Positions 24,317 through 33,223 of a DNA stretch of 39,379 bases are shown piece after piece. The stretch lies in assembly GCA_020026075.1 (NCBI GenBank), contig JAHHQZ010000014.1:1-39379 (forward strand), given 5' to 3'. The notes beneath the pieces are model-generated. The model saw only the letters and a list, made by a program, of their open reading frames with translations. It searched no databases and had not been told where the DNA came from. The translations under genes were made by a program, and so were the position numbers. Numbering within the stretch: position 1 is the stretch's first letter; each line of letters begins with the position of its first letter. Source of the DNA: Actinobacillus sp. Its GTDB lineage: Bacteria; Pseudomonadota; Gammaproteobacteria; Enterobacterales; Pasteurellaceae.

Positions 24317-24361
24317 AGCTTGCCTTGTGGTTGATGGGCGTTGAAAGTGGCAGATCATACC

Positions 24362-24420
24362 AAAAACTCAGGTCGGAATATTCACAAAAATTTTGTCAAA
24401 ATTCCGGCCTAAGTTTTTTT
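24362..24420. repeat. Dispersed palindromic repeat, copy 4 (terminator)
   Basis: AAAAACTCAGGTCGGAATATT and AAAATTCCGGCCTAAGTTTTT arms around a CACAAAAATTTTGTC centre, with flanking A- and T-runs. It ends the sulfatase transcript before hsdM. Confidence 0.85.
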
Positions 24421-24426
24421 GTGTAA

Positions 24427-26274
24427 CTACTCTTTTGCTGCGTAACGGTAGTTGCCAAATTGTTGGGTTTTGCCGTCAAACAGCAGTTTTTGTTGTAGGT
24501 TTGTCCACGCTTTGACGGCGTTCATTGTGTCGGCGGCGTTTGCGGGACAAGTTTCTTTTTTCGGATGAAAATCGCCTACGGCATAGCAGGTGAAATTTTT
24601 GCCCACTGACTCAATGGCGGTGTTGCCTTTCACCACGCCGAGTACGCCGTTGGCGTAGTAGTCGGCGAAGAAATCGTGGTCACGCAGTAGAGATTTGCCA
24701 CTGAATGCTGGGGCGAGTTTTTGGTAGTCGCCGCTGACTAAATCCAACAGCGTAGGGGCGATGTCGCGCTGTGAAACGAAAGCGTCAATGTATTTGGGTG
24801 CCAGTTTCGGCGAGTAAATGGCGAATGGGATTAAATACTGCAAGAAATTGCTGTCGCTTTTTAAGCCACCCACGTGATCAGCGAAAATCACAAACACGGT
24901 GTTGGGATCCCGTTTGGATAATTCTCGAATGAATGCCCCTGTGGCAGCGTCCGAAAAGTGGTAGGCGTTTAAGTCGTCATTCACGGCAGGATCATCGCTG
25001 AAATGCAGTTTCTTAACGCCGTCAGGCACAACGGAATCGTGCGTAGTTGCGCCGTTTATGCCGATGATGAACGGTTTTTTCATTGTAGAAATTTTCTTTA
25101 ATACGAAATTATACAAATCAGGATCTTGCACACCCCAGTGGTTTTCAGGGTAAATGCGTTCTTTAATATCCCAGCGTCCGTAAGAATGGGTAAAGCCCAA
25201 ATTTTGTGCCAAGCTCCCTGCCTCTGTGCCTGCGTTGGAGCCTTGAAAAAAGGCACTGCTGTAATGTTCCGCTTTGAGAATATCCAGCAAGCTGGTGTAG
25301 TGGAACGCTTGCAAGCTAGTGCGTCCAACGGCACGCCCGAGCGGATTTTGGTATGAGGTTAGCGTGGTGAAAACGCCTTCTACGGTGCGGTGTCCGCCTG
25401 CAATCATTGCCTTAGGACGAATGGATTTTGCCAGAATTTGCTCAAATTCTGGCACGATATCGTGCGCACCGCCATAATGTTTGAAATTCGCCGCACTCCA
25501 ACTTTCTAAAAAGAGCATTACGATATTCGGCTTATTCAACGCCGTGCCTTGATAGGGATCCGTTGGCGCAGCGTAGAGAGATTGCACACTTTTTTCAGGA
25601 TTTATTACGGCGTAGGCTGGTGTGATTTTAATATCGCCTTTGTTTCGAATATTTTGGAAAAGCGCGTTGTAGCCGCCGTTTAGGCTAATCATCGCCAGCT
25701 TGGCGTCACCGATTTTATAAGCGTGCCAAGGGTCAAGTGGAATATGCTGGGCAAGCCCACGCAGGCAAAATACCGTAAAAGCGATGATGAAAAGTTTCAC
25801 AGGAATGTAGCTTTTCGTAAAACGTACCGCTTGTAGGCTGCGCCACAATAACTTAGTGCCCCCATACGCAAGCAAAGCGAACACCACAAGACTTGCCATC
25901 AGCAAATGCCCGTAGTCTTGCCACGCCGTGCCGATTAAGCCCTCCGCTTCGGCGAATAAATCTTTGATTTCATAGGAAATATGGCGAGCGGCATCTTGAT
26001 AATACATCGTGTCGCCCACGAGAAAACTGAAATAAAACAGTATTAACGCCAGCGAAAAGCCCACCAGCCAGCGTTTATTAAAATCAATGACGGTCGCAGT
26101 AAAAGCAATGGCGGCGCTGATGGCGAGATCAAATTTATAACCGTAAAAAATGGCGTACCATTTTTGGCTTGCGGTAAATTCAGGGAAATTGTAAAAGGCG
26201 AATAGGGTTTTGCCAGCAAATGAAATGGCTAAACACAATAAGAAAATGATGAAGTAATTTTTTAATGCTTTCAT
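24427..26274 (-). CDS. LTA-synthase-family membrane sulfatase (phosphoglycerol/phosphoethanolamine transferase type)
   Basis: 615 residues. Five or so N-terminal transmembrane helices (to about 170) are followed by a periplasmic alkaline-phosphatase-superfamily domain. Landmarks are NIVMLFLESW (metal-binding Glu), a Thr nucleophile candidate in GGHRTVEGVFTTL, and FVIFADHVGG with the C-terminal metal ligands. Relatives transfer phosphoglycerol or phosphoethanolamine to glycans or lipids of the envelope. The acceptor cannot be told here. The gene starts 40 bp from the eno terminator, with repeat copy 5 in its leader and no strong ribosome-binding site. Confidence 0.85.
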   Translation of the reverse strand: MKALKNYFIIFLLCLAISFAGKTLFAFYNFPEFTASQKWYAIFYGYKFDLAISAAIAFTATVIDFNKRWLVGFSLALILFYFSFLVGDTMYYQDAARHISYEIKDLFAEAEGLIGTAWQDYGHLLMASLVVFALLAYGGTKLLWRSLQAVRFTKSYIPVKLFIIAFTVFCLRGLAQHIPLDPWHAYKIGDAKLAMISLNGGYNALFQNIRNKGDIKITPAYAVINPEKSVQSLYAAPTDPYQGTALNKPNIVMLFLESWSAANFKHYGGAHDIVPEFEQILAKSIRPKAMIAGGHRTVEGVFTTLTSYQNPLGRAVGRTSLQAFHYTSLLDILKAEHYSSAFFQGSNAGTEAGSLAQNLGFTHSYGRWDIKERIYPENHWGVQDPDLYNFVLKKISTMKKPFIIGINGATTHDSVVPDGVKKLHFSDDPAVNDDLNAYHFSDAATGAFIRELSKRDPNTVFVIFADHVGGLKSDSNFLQYLIPFAIYSPKLAPKYIDAFVSQRDIAPTLLDLVSGDYQKLAPAFSGKSLLRDHDFFADYYANGVLGVVKGNTAIESVGKNFTCYAVGDFHPKKETCPANAADTMNAVKAWTNLQQKLLFDGKTQQFGNYRYAAKE

Positions 26275-26280
26275 AAAAGG

Positions 26281-26310
26281 AAGGCTGGAATATTCACAAA
26301 AATTTTGTAC
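26281..26310. repeat. Dispersed palindromic repeat, copy 5 (left half)
   Basis: AAGGCTGGAATATTCACAAA followed by AATTTTGTAC matches the left two thirds of the family. The right arm is missing where the eno terminator begins. It sits in the leader of the sulfatase gene. Confidence 0.7.
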
Positions 26311-26337
26311 AAAAAACCCCAGTTTTCACTGGGGTTT
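26311..26337 (-). terminator. eno terminator
   Basis: Stem AAACCCCAGT/ACTGGGGTTT (26314-26337) with a TTTC loop. On the minus strand it is followed by a T-run (six A's, 26311-26316, on the plus strand). It is placed 21 bp after the enolase stop. Confidence 0.92.
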
Positions 26338-26358
26338 GGTTTAGGTGCCTAAACGAGA

Positions 26359-27672
26359 TTATTCACCACGATGGCAATTTACCGCTTTAAGACCAGCAAA
26401 TGGAGCTTTGTCGCCAAGTGCTTCTTCGATACGGATTAATTGGTTGTATTTCGCAACACGGTCAGAACGGCTCATTGAACCAGTTTTGATTTGACCAGCC
26501 GCAGTACCAACCGCTAAATCAGCAATAGTCGCGTCTTCGGTTTCGCCAGAACGGTGAGAAATTACCGCTGCGTAACCTGCGTCTTTCGCCATTTTGATGG
26601 CTTCAAGGGTTTCAGTTAAAGAACCGATTTGGTTTAATTTGATGAGGATCGCATTCACGATGCCTTTTTCAATACCTTCTTTGAATATTTTGGTGTTGGT
26701 TACGAATAAGTCATCGCCCACTAATTGGATGCGTTTGCCTAATTCTTTAGTTTGGTATGCGAAACCTTCCCAGTCAGATTCATCTAAACCATCTTCAATA
26801 GAAGTGATTGGGTATTCTTCGGTTAATTTAGCTAAGTAGTGGGTAAATTCTTTAGAATCGAATGTTTTGCCTTCGCCTTTTAAGTCGTAACGACCAGTGG
26901 CTTTGTCGTAGAACTCAGAGGCTGCGCAGTCCATTGCAAGGGTAATATCTTTACCGAAGTTGTAGCCTGCTTTTTCAACGGCTTCTTTGATGCATTGTAA
27001 TGCTTCTTCGTTAGAGGCTAAGTTTGGTGCGAAACCACCTTCATCACCCACCGCAGTGTTTAAGCCACGTTGTTTTAAAACGCTCGCTAATGCGTGGAAT
27101 ACTTCAGAACCCATACGAATGGCTTCACGTTCAGTTTTCGCACCTACTGGTTGAATCATAAATTCTTGAATATCAACGTTATTATCTGCGTGTTCGCCAC
27201 CGTTTAAGATATTCATCATTGGCAATGGCATAGAGTAAACGCCTGGCGTACCGTAAAGTTCAGAAATCCACGCATAAAGTGGTTTGCCTTGTGCTGCTGC
27301 CGCCGCTTTTGCTGCTGCAAGAGAAACCGCTAAGATCGCATTCGCACCGAAGTTAGATTTGTTTTCTGTACCGTCTAAATCGATCATAATTTGGTCGATA
27401 GTTTTTTGATCTGCCGCATCTTTACCAGCAAGGGCTTGTGCGATAGTGGTATTGATAGCGTGAACTGCTTTTAATACCCCTTTACCACCAAAGCGAGATT
27501 TGTCGCCGTCACGTAATTCTAAGGCTTCACGAGAACCTGTTGACGCACCAGATGGCGCAGCTGCCATACCGACAAAGCCGCCTTCTAAGTGTACTTCTGC
27601 TTCTACTGTTGGGTTACCACGTGAGTCGATGATTTCACGACCAATCACTTTGATAATTTCACATTTTGCCAT
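26359..27672 (-). CDS. eno: Enolase
   Basis: 437 residues, near the usual 430-435. Converts 2-phosphoglycerate to phosphoenolpyruvate in glycolysis. Family signatures include IIDSRGNPTVEAEVHL near the N-terminus, SGASTGSREALELRD, the metal-binding DGLDESDWEG and GDDLFVTN, and the active-site SHRSGETED. Start at 27672 has AGAGGAAA upstream. It has its own promoter and terminator. Confidence 0.98.
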   Translation of the reverse strand: MAKCEIIKVIGREIIDSRGNPTVEAEVHLEGGFVGMAAAPSGASTGSREALELRDGDKSRFGGKGVLKAVHAINTTIAQALAGKDAADQKTIDQIMIDLDGTENKSNFGANAILAVSLAAAKAAAAAQGKPLYAWISELYGTPGVYSMPLPMMNILNGGEHADNNVDIQEFMIQPVGAKTEREAIRMGSEVFHALASVLKQRGLNTAVGDEGGFAPNLASNEEALQCIKEAVEKAGYNFGKDITLAMDCAASEFYDKATGRYDLKGEGKTFDSKEFTHYLAKLTEEYPITSIEDGLDESDWEGFAYQTKELGKRIQLVGDDLFVTNTKIFKEGIEKGIVNAILIKLNQIGSLTETLEAIKMAKDAGYAAVISHRSGETEDATIADLAVGTAAGQIKTGSMSRSDRVAKYNQLIRIEEALGDKAPFAGLKAVNCHRGE

Positions 27673-28030
27673 AGTTTTTTCCTCTTATGAGTTGATTTAA
27701 AAACAGATAAAACGCTGAAAAAAGCCCTTTCCCAGCCGTTTAAAACGGCGTGCATTTTAGCGAATTTTCCCCGTGATGTCTTGTAATAACACAGGATTTT
27801 TTCCTAATTTTACCCACCATAAACACTATGTTTACGCCCACGTTACATTTTTTCTAAAAATATTCCGAGCTGGGAATTGTGTAGGGGAAATTTTTATACT
27901 CATCGTTTTATTGCTTATTTTTGGCATAATGACGGCTATAATCCACATTCTAGCAATGTTAAACTTACTGCCTGTTTTTAAAGGCTAATTTCAATCCACT
28001 TTTAATCAACTAACAAAAGGAAATTTAACT
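27673..28030. promoter_or_regulatory. Divergent eno/ridA intergenic region
   Basis: For eno (minus strand): AAGACA (27777-27782), 17-bp spacer and TAAAAT (27754-27759) make a fair sigma-70 promoter, with CCGTTTAAAACGG (27736-27748) just downstream. For ridA (plus strand): TATAAT at 27937-27942, with TTGCTT at 27911 as a distant -35. The middle is AT-rich with no gene I would support. Confidence 0.55.
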
Positions 28031-28417
28031 ATGACAACCGTTATCGACACTCCAAAAGCCCCTGCGGCGATCGGTCCTTATGTGCAAGGCGTGAACTTTG
28101 GTAATTTGGTAATGACTTCTGGTCAGCTACCCATTGACGTTGCCACGGGCGAAATGCCAGCAGATATTGAGGCGCAAGCGTTGCAATCCTTAGAAAACGT
28201 GAAAGCCATTGTGGAACAAGCGGGGTTCAGCGTGGCACAAATCGTTAAAACCACCGTATTTGTTAAAGATCTCAACGACTTTGCCAAAGTAAACGCCGTG
28301 TACGAACGTTTCTTCGTTGAAAACGGTCACCCAGCGTTCCCTGCACGCTCTTGCGTGCAAGTGGCCCGCTTACCAAAAGACGCTGGCGTAGAAATTGAAG
28401 CCATCGCTTGCAAATAA
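28031..28417 (+). CDS. ridA: RidA-family reactive-intermediate deaminase
   Basis: 128 residues, the standard length. Hydrolyses reactive enamine/imine intermediates made by PLP enzymes, releasing ammonia. Signatures are the N-terminal PKAPAAIGPYVQ, GNLVMTSGQLP, and the C-terminal ARSCVQVARLPKDAGVEIEAIA with the substrate-binding Arg. Start at 28031 with AAAGGAAA upstream. It stands alone, followed by a perfect palindromic repeat and convergent with priA. Confidence 0.96.
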   Translation: MTTVIDTPKAPAAIGPYVQGVNFGNLVMTSGQLPIDVATGEMPADIEAQALQSLENVKAIVEQAGFSVAQIVKTTVFVKDLNDFAKVNAVYERFFVENGHPAFPARSCVQVARLPKDAGVEIEAIACK

Positions 28418-28439
28418 GTTGTAAATAACAAAAACACTT

Positions 28440-28481
28440 AGGCCGGAATATTTGTCAAAATTTTGATAAATATTCCGGCCT
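28440..28481. repeat. Dispersed palindromic repeat, copy 6 (most perfect copy)
   Basis: AGGCCGGAATATTT (28440-28453) is exactly inverted at 28468-28481, with a CAAAATTTTG palindrome nested in the centre. It lies between the convergent ridA and priA genes. Confidence 0.92.
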
Positions 28482-28497
28482 TCGTTTTAGGTAACCT

Positions 28498-30729
28498 TTA
28501 AGTAAAATCTAGGGGATCAACGTCCATTTGCCAGCGTACGCCTGATTGGGTGAACTGATCCTGTGGGAAGTGTTTTAGGGCGTGTTGTAGGATTTTGCGA
28601 TTGGGGTGTTGTAAGAGCAGTTGGAAACGGCTTTGCCCTGCACGTTTTGCCATTGGAGCGGGCATTGGGCCGATGATTTCTAGGCCGTTGATATTTTGAC
28701 TTCGCCAGTAATGGGCGATGTTTTCTAGCAATTTTTCTGCTTGATCAGCACGCAAACTTTGTGCTTTAAACAGCACCTGCGTGCTAAATGGCGGCAAGCC
28801 CAGTGCGTGGCGTTCCTGCAAGGCTTGTTCAGCGAAATCGCCGTAGCCTTTATGCAGTAAGGTTTGCAATAAAGGATGCTCGCAAAAATGGGTTTGTAGC
28901 ACCACTTCGCCTTTTTTGTCGCCTCGCCCTGCTCGCCCTGACACCTGCACATAAAGCTGAGCAAGCTGTTCTTCCGCGCGGTAATCCACAGAGAACAACG
29001 CACCGTCCACGTCAAGCATTCCCACCATTGTTACATCAGGAAAATGATGCCCTTTCGCCAGCATTTGCGTTCCGATGAGAATTTGGCTTTCACCGCCGTG
29101 AATTAAGTTTAAGCGCTGTTCTAACGCCCCTTTGTGTGCCACGCTATCTCGGTCAATGCGTACGATGGGCGTTTTCGGGAAAAGTTGCTGTAAATTGCTT
29201 TCTAATTGCTCCGTGCCTAAGCCTGTGGGGATTAAATATGTGGAACCGCAAGCGCCGCATTGCATTGGAATTGGGCGTTGGGCATCGCAATGATGGCAAC
29301 GCAAAACTCGCTGTTTTTGGTGATAAGTAAAAGGCTTGTTGCAATGCTGACACATAGCGACCCAGCCACATTCGTGGCACAGCAAGGCAGGGGCAAAACC
29401 ACGACGATTGAGAAACAGCAACACTTGATCGCCATTTGCTAAATGCTGTTGAATTTTGTCGATCATCGCCACGGATAAGCCGTGTCGCATTGGCTGCCTT
29501 GTCATATCAATCACAAAATGGGCGAGCGGATTGCCTTTGCCTGCTCGTTTTTTCAAGGTTAAACGGCGGTATTTGCCCTGCTGGACGTTGTGCAACGTTT
29601 CAAGGCTGGGCGTGGCGGAACCGAGAATAATAGGAATATTTTGCTGATAAGCGTACATCACCGCCACATCTCGTGCGTTGTAACGCCAGCCGTCTTGCTG
29701 TTTGAAGGATCGGTCGTGTTCTTCGTCAATGACGATCAAGCCGAGATTGGCAAACGGGCTAAACAGTGCCGAGCGAGTGCCAATTAAAATCGCCGTTTCT
29801 TCGTCTTTTATACGTTGCCAAATGCTTAAACGCTCGCCATCGCTCACGTTGGAATGCAAAACATCAATCGGCACATTAAAACGTGCTTGAAAACGTTGCA
29901 CCGTTTGTGGCGTTAAGCCGATTTCAGGTACCAGCACCAGCACTTGCTGGCATGCCATTAGGGTTTTGGCGATCACTTGCAAATACACTTCCGTTTTACC
30001 AGATCCCGTTACACCGTCTAGCAACCACGCTTGAAAACCTTGTGTATTTTCCAGCAAGCTCATCGCCATTGCCTGCTCGTCATTTAAACGCAAGCAGTTG
30101 TTTTGATTGATGATTTTTTCAAGGGTTGCGGTAAAATCCTGCCACCACGCCTTGAGCTTGCTTGGTGCGATGATTGTTTCGGTAATGAACCCTTTCGCCA
30201 ACAAAGCGTTCCATACTACGCTGGAATATTCGTTGTTTTTTTTGTCAATTCCCTGCTCGCTTGCGACGCAATCCGCCAGCGCCTGTTGCTGTTTTTTAGC
30301 ACGCATTGCCCCTTGCGAAAGCGCCTCTCGCCCTGCCTTTGTGGCTTGCCACACGGTAATGGCTGTGCGTTCGCTGCTCGCCCCTTGCCGTAGTTTTGCT
30401 GGCAAGGCTGTCGTCAACACTTCACCCAGCGGTGCGTGATAATAATCCGCCCCCCAGTGCAATAAATCCCACAACGCATTGGGAAAAATCGGCTGGCGAT
30501 CCAGTGATTCCAGTATGGGTTTTAGTTTGTTCTGTGGCACCGCACTTTCTTGGGGGAAATCCACCACCACGCCCACCAGCGTTTTTTTCGCCCCAAACGG
30601 CACGCTCACACGCTGCCCAATTTGCAAAGGGGTGGTGAGCGTTGTTGGGTCGAATAAATAATCAAAGGTTGCGTGTAGCGGTACTGGCAACGCCACTCGC
30701 ACAAGGGATTGCGCCACAGGGTTTGTCAT
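28498..30729 (-). CDS. priA: Primosomal protein N' (replication restart helicase PriA)
   Basis: 743 residues, full length. An N-terminal 3'-DNA-binding domain (about 1-105) and winged helix precede the SF2 helicase with Walker A DGVTGSGKT (238-246) and DEEH (335-338). The zinc site has eight cysteines (451, 454, 460, 463, 478, 481, 491, 494). It reloads the replisome at stalled forks. The coding sequence contains an A8 run at residues 163-165, with nearby bases resembling the dispersed repeat. A perfect Haemophilus-type uptake sequence lies at 30539-30547. yeiH lies 3 bp upstream. Confidence 0.97.
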   Translation of the reverse strand: MTNPVAQSLVRVALPVPLHATFDYLFDPTTLTTPLQIGQRVSVPFGAKKTLVGVVVDFPQESAVPQNKLKPILESLDRQPIFPNALWDLLHWGADYYHAPLGEVLTTALPAKLRQGASSERTAITVWQATKAGREALSQGAMRAKKQQQALADCVASEQGIDKKNNEYSSVVWNALLAKGFITETIIAPSKLKAWWQDFTATLEKIINQNNCLRLNDEQAMAMSLLENTQGFQAWLLDGVTGSGKTEVYLQVIAKTLMACQQVLVLVPEIGLTPQTVQRFQARFNVPIDVLHSNVSDGERLSIWQRIKDEETAILIGTRSALFSPFANLGLIVIDEEHDRSFKQQDGWRYNARDVAVMYAYQQNIPIILGSATPSLETLHNVQQGKYRRLTLKKRAGKGNPLAHFVIDMTRQPMRHGLSVAMIDKIQQHLANGDQVLLFLNRRGFAPALLCHECGWVAMCQHCNKPFTYHQKQRVLRCHHCDAQRPIPMQCGACGSTYLIPTGLGTEQLESNLQQLFPKTPIVRIDRDSVAHKGALEQRLNLIHGGESQILIGTQMLAKGHHFPDVTMVGMLDVDGALFSVDYRAEEQLAQLYVQVSGRAGRGDKKGEVVLQTHFCEHPLLQTLLHKGYGDFAEQALQERHALGLPPFSTQVLFKAQSLRADQAEKLLENIAHYWRSQNINGLEIIGPMPAPMAKRAGQSRFQLLLQHPNRKILQHALKHFPQDQFTQSGVRWQMDVDPLDFT
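30539..30547. other. Haemophilus-type DNA uptake sequence
   Basis: ACCGCACTT, exact reverse complement of AAGTGCGGT, inside priA. The second exact copy noticed in the window. Confidence 0.7.
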
Positions 30730-30732
30730 TTT

Positions 30733-31806
30733 TTAACCTAGATTAACCAAAATATTCACCGCACCACCGCCGATAACCAGCCATGCAAACAGTAGGGTTC
30801 CCAAAATTAGCGGTTTTATCCCAGCCTGCTTAATGGCGTTGACGTGCGTGGTTAGCCCAAGTGCAAACATCGCCATTGTGAGCAGTAAATTATCCAGCCA
30901 CACCATATTGGCAACAGTCGTTTGCCCAAACGGCACCCACGTGTGCAACGCCACCACGCCGATAAAAATAAAGGCAAACCACGGCACTTTGACTTGTTTT
31001 ATGCGGTGCATAAGGCTCAACGGCTCGCCTGCACGATTGCCCACTAAAAAGAATGACAATATCAGCAAAAACGGCGCAAGCAACATTACACGGATCATTT
31101 TGGTGATCACCGCAAGCCCTCCAGCCTCTGGGGAAATGCCATTACCTGCCACCACTACTTGCGCCACTTCGTGGACTGTAGATCCCGTGTAAACGCCGTA
31201 CTGTGCAGGATTCAACCAGTCACGCAACCAACCAAATTCAAATAAGGCTGGGTACAAAAACATCGCAATGGTGCCGAAAACCACCACTGTCGCCACCGCA
31301 ATGGTCACTTTGTAGGATTGTGCTTTCACCACAGGCTCTGTTGCGATAACCGCCGCAGCACCGCAAATGCTCGCCCCAGCCCCCACTAAAATAGCGGTTT
31401 CTTTGTCCATTTTTAGCCATTTAATTCCCAAATAACAGGCGAGTAAAAACGTAGAACTTAGCATGATAACATCCGTTATCACCGCCGCCACACCGACACT
31501 TTCCACTTGCGTAAACGTCAATTTAAAGCCGTAAAGCATAATCGCTAAACGCAAAACCTGCCCTTTTGTATAGCCAATGCCAGCATTCAGCCGACTACCA
31601 GACTGCGGATAAACGCTGTTACCCAGCACAATACCGAGCAAAATCGCCACCGTGAGCGAAGACAAACCAAAGTTATGACCGTGCGTCCACACAGGCAAAT
31701 TTTTCGCAAACCACATACAAAACAGGCTCGCCCCCAAGGCAAACACAATCCCTTGCCAGTCCGTCCGTTTAGGAATGTAGGCTCGCGCGGCGTTAAATCG
31801 TTTCAT
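30733..31806 (-). CDS. yeiH: YeiH/UPF0324 family inner-membrane protein
   Basis: 357 residues with about ten transmembrane helices. Conserved stretches include LAIMLYGFKLTFTQV, GAGASICGAAAVIATEP and YGVYTGSTVHEVAQVV, which identify the UPF0324 (YeiH/YadS-type, 'putative sulfate exporter') family. The transported substrate is not established. Start at 31806; its stop lies 3 bp before the priA start on the same strand, so the two may share a transcript. Confidence 0.88.
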   Translation of the reverse strand: MKRFNAARAYIPKRTDWQGIVFALGASLFCMWFAKNLPVWTHGHNFGLSSLTVAILLGIVLGNSVYPQSGSRLNAGIGYTKGQVLRLAIMLYGFKLTFTQVESVGVAAVITDVIMLSSTFLLACYLGIKWLKMDKETAILVGAGASICGAAAVIATEPVVKAQSYKVTIAVATVVVFGTIAMFLYPALFEFGWLRDWLNPAQYGVYTGSTVHEVAQVVVAGNGISPEAGGLAVITKMIRVMLLAPFLLILSFFLVGNRAGEPLSLMHRIKQVKVPWFAFIFIGVVALHTWVPFGQTTVANMVWLDNLLLTMAMFALGLTTHVNAIKQAGIKPLILGTLLFAWLVIGGGAVNILVNLG

Positions 31807-31856
31807 TGTAAATCCTTAAATCCGTCAAAAAATACGGTGAATTATACACCACCACT

Positions 31857-31882
31857 AAAATTTTTGGCAAAATTCCGGCGTT
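31857..31882. repeat. Dispersed palindromic repeat, copy 7 (right half)
   Basis: AAAATTTTTGGCAAAATTCCGGCG matches the core and right arm of the family; the left arm is absent. It lies in the divergent yeiH/slyD region (31807-31987). That region also holds TAAAAT (31931-31936), a likely slyD -10. Confidence 0.6.
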
Positions 31883-31987
31883 GCCACCAGTGCCACATAA
31901 AAATAAATCTTATACAAACTGGAAATTTGCTAAAATGCCCCCAGTTACCCGCTCACTGAAATTTTTATCACACAAAAGAGGTTTTTT

Positions 31988-32566
31988 ATGAAAATTGCAA
32001 ATGACAAAGTGGTTAGTATTGCTTACCAACTCCGCAGCCAAGATGGCGTTTTAATTGACGAAGCCCCAGACAACCAACCCCTTGTTTACCTACAAGGCCA
32101 CAATAATTTAATCGTTGGCTTAGAAAAAGCCCTTGACGGCAAAGCTGTTGGCGAAACCTTTGAAGTGCGTGTTAGCCCAGAAGAAGGCTACGGTCAATAC
32201 AACGACGCAATGGTGCAACGTGTACCAAAAGCAGCTTTTGAAGGTGCGGTGGAAGAATTAAAACCTGGAATGCGTTTCATCGCTGAAACAGATTTAGGTC
32301 CATTACCTGTGGTGATCACAGACGTTGATGGTGATGAAGTCGTGGTTGACGGTAACCATATGCTCGCTGGCCAAGAATTATTATTCAACGTGAAAGTCAT
32401 TGACGTGCGTGATGCGACCCCTGAAGAAATCGCTCACGGTCATTTACACGCTGCCGAAGAAGGCGGTTGTTGCGGCGGTCACGGACACGAACACGGCGAA
32501 GGCGGCTGCTGTGGCGGCAGTCATCACCACGAAGAAAAACACGGCGGATGCGGCTGCAGCCACTAA
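31988..32566 (+). CDS. slyD: FKBP-type peptidyl-prolyl isomerase SlyD
   Basis: 192 residues. An FKBP domain with an inserted IF chaperone flap (about 70-130) catalyses proline isomerisation and helps fold proteins. The C-terminal ~45 residues are a His/Cys-rich metal-binding tail (GGCCGGHGHEHGEGG and SHHHEEKHGGCGCSH) typical of SlyD, which delivers nickel in E. coli. Start at 31988 with AAGAGG upstream. A terminator follows 15 bp after the stop. Confidence 0.96.
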   Translation: MKIANDKVVSIAYQLRSQDGVLIDEAPDNQPLVYLQGHNNLIVGLEKALDGKAVGETFEVRVSPEEGYGQYNDAMVQRVPKAAFEGAVEELKPGMRFIAETDLGPLPVVITDVDGDEVVVDGNHMLAGQELLFNVKVIDVRDATPEEIAHGHLHAAEEGGCCGGHGHEHGEGGCCGGSHHHEEKHGGCGCSH

Positions 32567-32580
32567 GCCAGCGGAAAATA

Positions 32581-32608
32581 AAAATGCGCTTTAAGGGCGC
32601 ATTTTTTT
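32581..32608 (+). terminator. slyD terminator
   Basis: Stem AATGCGC/GCGCATT with a TTTAAGG loop and a T-run (32602-32608). Confidence 0.88.
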
Positions 32609-32628
32609 ATGGATTATTTGCTAGGGCT

Positions 32629-32656
32629 AGGCCGGAATATTTTCCAAAATTTTGGC
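32629..32656. repeat. Dispersed palindromic repeat, copy 8 (left half)
   Basis: AGGCCGGAATATTTTCCAAA then ATTTTGGC, cut off 4 bp before the stop of the hemerythrin gene. The right arm is missing. Confidence 0.75.
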
Positions 32657-32659
32657 TCG

Positions 32660-33100
32660 CTAATGCCCACAACAAGGGCTTTTGCCTGTTTTCAAGAACA
32701 TTGCGGTAACCGTATCCATTGTTTGCACGTGTTGTAGAAACCAAGACACCACGTCAATTGCGATGAATTTTTGTAACGCCACGCCGTCCCCTGTGTGGTT
32801 GAAGTGGTCAATTTGCGTGCGTAGCACATTGAGAAAACGTTCGTGTTCGCCCTTATGTACAAAATATGGCGGAAAGCCTGTGCGTTGCATTTCCACTTCT
32901 TCACCGTTGAAATGTGCCACGGTGTGCGTGTAAAAAGTTTCACAGAAGGCACTAATGGCTTGCTTGGCGGCTGGGGTTGGTTTTTCTACATACGCTTGCA
33001 GTTTTTCGTTTAAGGCGTTGAGCATTTCCACATCTTCCAAATGCACATCATTCATAAAATCCATTGCCACCATCGGCAAATCCGCTTTATCTAATAACAT
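32660..33100 (-). CDS. Bacteriohemerythrin-like protein
   Basis: 146 residues from the ATG at 33100, which has AAAGGAG eight bases upstream. An upstream in-frame start would add seven residues and lacks a ribosome-binding site. All seven diiron ligands of the hemerythrin pattern are visible: His20, His63, Glu67, His82, His86, His124 and Asp129. The protein should bind oxygen or nitric oxide at a diiron site. The tail SPCCGH could bind another metal. No operon partner; it converges with slyD. Confidence 0.9.
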   Translation of the reverse strand: MLLDKADLPMVAMDFMNDVHLEDVEMLNALNEKLQAYVEKPTPAAKQAISAFCETFYTHTVAHFNGEEVEMQRTGFPPYFVHKGEHERFLNVLRTQIDHFNHTGDGVALQKFIAIDVVSWFLQHVQTMDTVTAMFLKTGKSPCCGH

Positions 33101-33145
33101 TTTTGTTACTCCTTTGATCAATTTATAACGTGCGTTACTTTACCT

Positions 33146-33173
33146 ACGCTGGAATTTTCCAACAAATTTTGAC
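33146..33173. repeat. Dispersed palindromic repeat, copy 9 (left half)
   Basis: ACGCTGGAATTTTCCAACAA then ATTTTGAC. A diverged copy between the hemerythrin gene and the glpK terminator. Confidence 0.55.
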
Positions 33174-33178
33174 AAAGA

Positions 33179-33203
33179 AAAAGGCGAGTTTTCGCTCGCC
33201 TTT
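33179..33203 (-). terminator. glpK terminator
   Basis: Stem GGCGAG/CTCGCC (33183-33200), loop TTTTCG. On the minus strand it is followed by TTTTTC. It lies 20 bp beyond the glpK stop. Confidence 0.92.
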
Positions 33204-33223
33204 TGGGTTAAATGTGAATGAGA

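Noticed and set aside
25826..25834. Actinobacillus-type uptake sequence ACCGCTTGT (reverse of ACAAGCGGT)
   Set aside because: A single exact copy in 39 kb is near chance expectation; not evidence for that uptake class.
27773..27988. 71-residue plus-strand open frame between eno and ridA
   Set aside because: No ribosome-binding site, overlaps the eno promoter and the ridA -10 box, and reads like translated AT-rich noncoding DNA.
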